Of a stretch of DNA of 64,000 bases, positions 63,973 to 64,000 are shown piece by piece. Where the stretch lies: assembly GCA_963791995.1 (NCBI GenBank), contig CAWBUQ010000022.1:1-64000 (forward strand), read 5' to 3'. Origin of the DNA: Bog-473 sp963791995. Lineage in GTDB: Bacteria > Actinomycetota > Acidimicrobiia > Acidimicrobiales > RAAP-2. Position numbers and translations under genes: made by a program. How positions within the stretch are numbered: the stretch's first letter is position 1; every line of letters begins with the position of its first letter. The notes under the pieces are model-generated. The model was not told the DNA's origin. It did not search any database and worked only from the letters and a program-made list of their open reading frames with translations.

Positions 63973-64000
63973 ATGGCAATCCAGGACGATTCCAAGGTGG
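63973..64000 (+). CDS. Start of a further gene (cut by window end)
   Basis: ATG at 63973 with AGGAGG at 63957-63962. Only nine codons are present (MAIQDDSKV). The protein cannot be identified. Its position after hsp20 suggests another stress gene. Confidence 0.5.

Noticed and set aside
1..64000. CRISPR arrays
   Set aside because: No regularly spaced 24-40 bp repeats and no Cas protein motifs were seen.

Overview
The window is high-GC DNA from an actinobacterium. The gene content is a WhiB regulator, an orphan GlnR-like regulator beside a glutamine synthetase, mycothiol-dependent DinB-fold proteins, a KimA/TrkA/OB-fold potassium module and an actinobacterial-type TopA tail. This fits an uncultured lineage, possibly Acidimicrobiia; the class is inferred from gene style, not from a marker gene.

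Layout. 1-20.2 kb mixes accessory and metabolic genes: SGNH hydrolases, a TesB-like thioesterase, LtrA, a type III CoA-transferase, an SDR, an LCP cell-wall protein, a GGDEF cyclase, an ECF sigma/VOC unit and two multi-pass membrane proteins. It is punctuated by tRNA-Ile, tRNA-Ala and tRNA-Pro. Each lies next to mobile DNA debris: two tyrosine-integrase remnants and one decayed IS481-type element flanked by a copy of the tRNA-Ala 3' end. 20.2-39.4 kb is conserved core: CorC-like protein and lone receiver, a pair of ArsA/Get3-like ATPases divergent from whiB, Mrp and ErpA for Fe-S assembly, a compact molybdo-hydroxylase-like protein coupled to RidA, glnA-glnR, nadE, a sigma-70 factor and two TrkA proteins. 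39.4-49.5 kb holds KimA plus an OB-fold domain, H+-pyrophosphatase, topA, tmk, holB and tRNA-Thr. 49.5-64 kb is accessory and signalling: a cyclase/AAA regulator, a YihY/BrkB remnant, DoxX, an excisionase-like HTH, a STAS/SpoIIE partner-switching unit, and a tight four-gene cassette (acyl-CoA dehydrogenase-like, PIG-L deacetylase, NodS-like methyltransferase, family 2 glycosyltransferase). It ends with hsp20 under a CIRCE-like operator.

The best candidate for an undescribed system is the four-gene cassette at 59.6-62.6 kb. Its enzyme classes (sugar transfer, N-deacetylation, methylation, acyl handling) parallel the Nod-factor toolkit, and its genes overlap end to start.

A caution runs through the window. 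Many otherwise conserved genes (LCP, GGDEF, glycosyltransferase, ArsA, Mrp, HAD-IB, KimA, H+-pyrophosphatase, topA, STAS) carry single-base frameshifts, several at homopolymers. Loss of so many housekeeping genes is unlikely, so I read most of these as consensus errors in the assembly and annotate those genes as intact. The integrase and transposase remnants do look like real decay.
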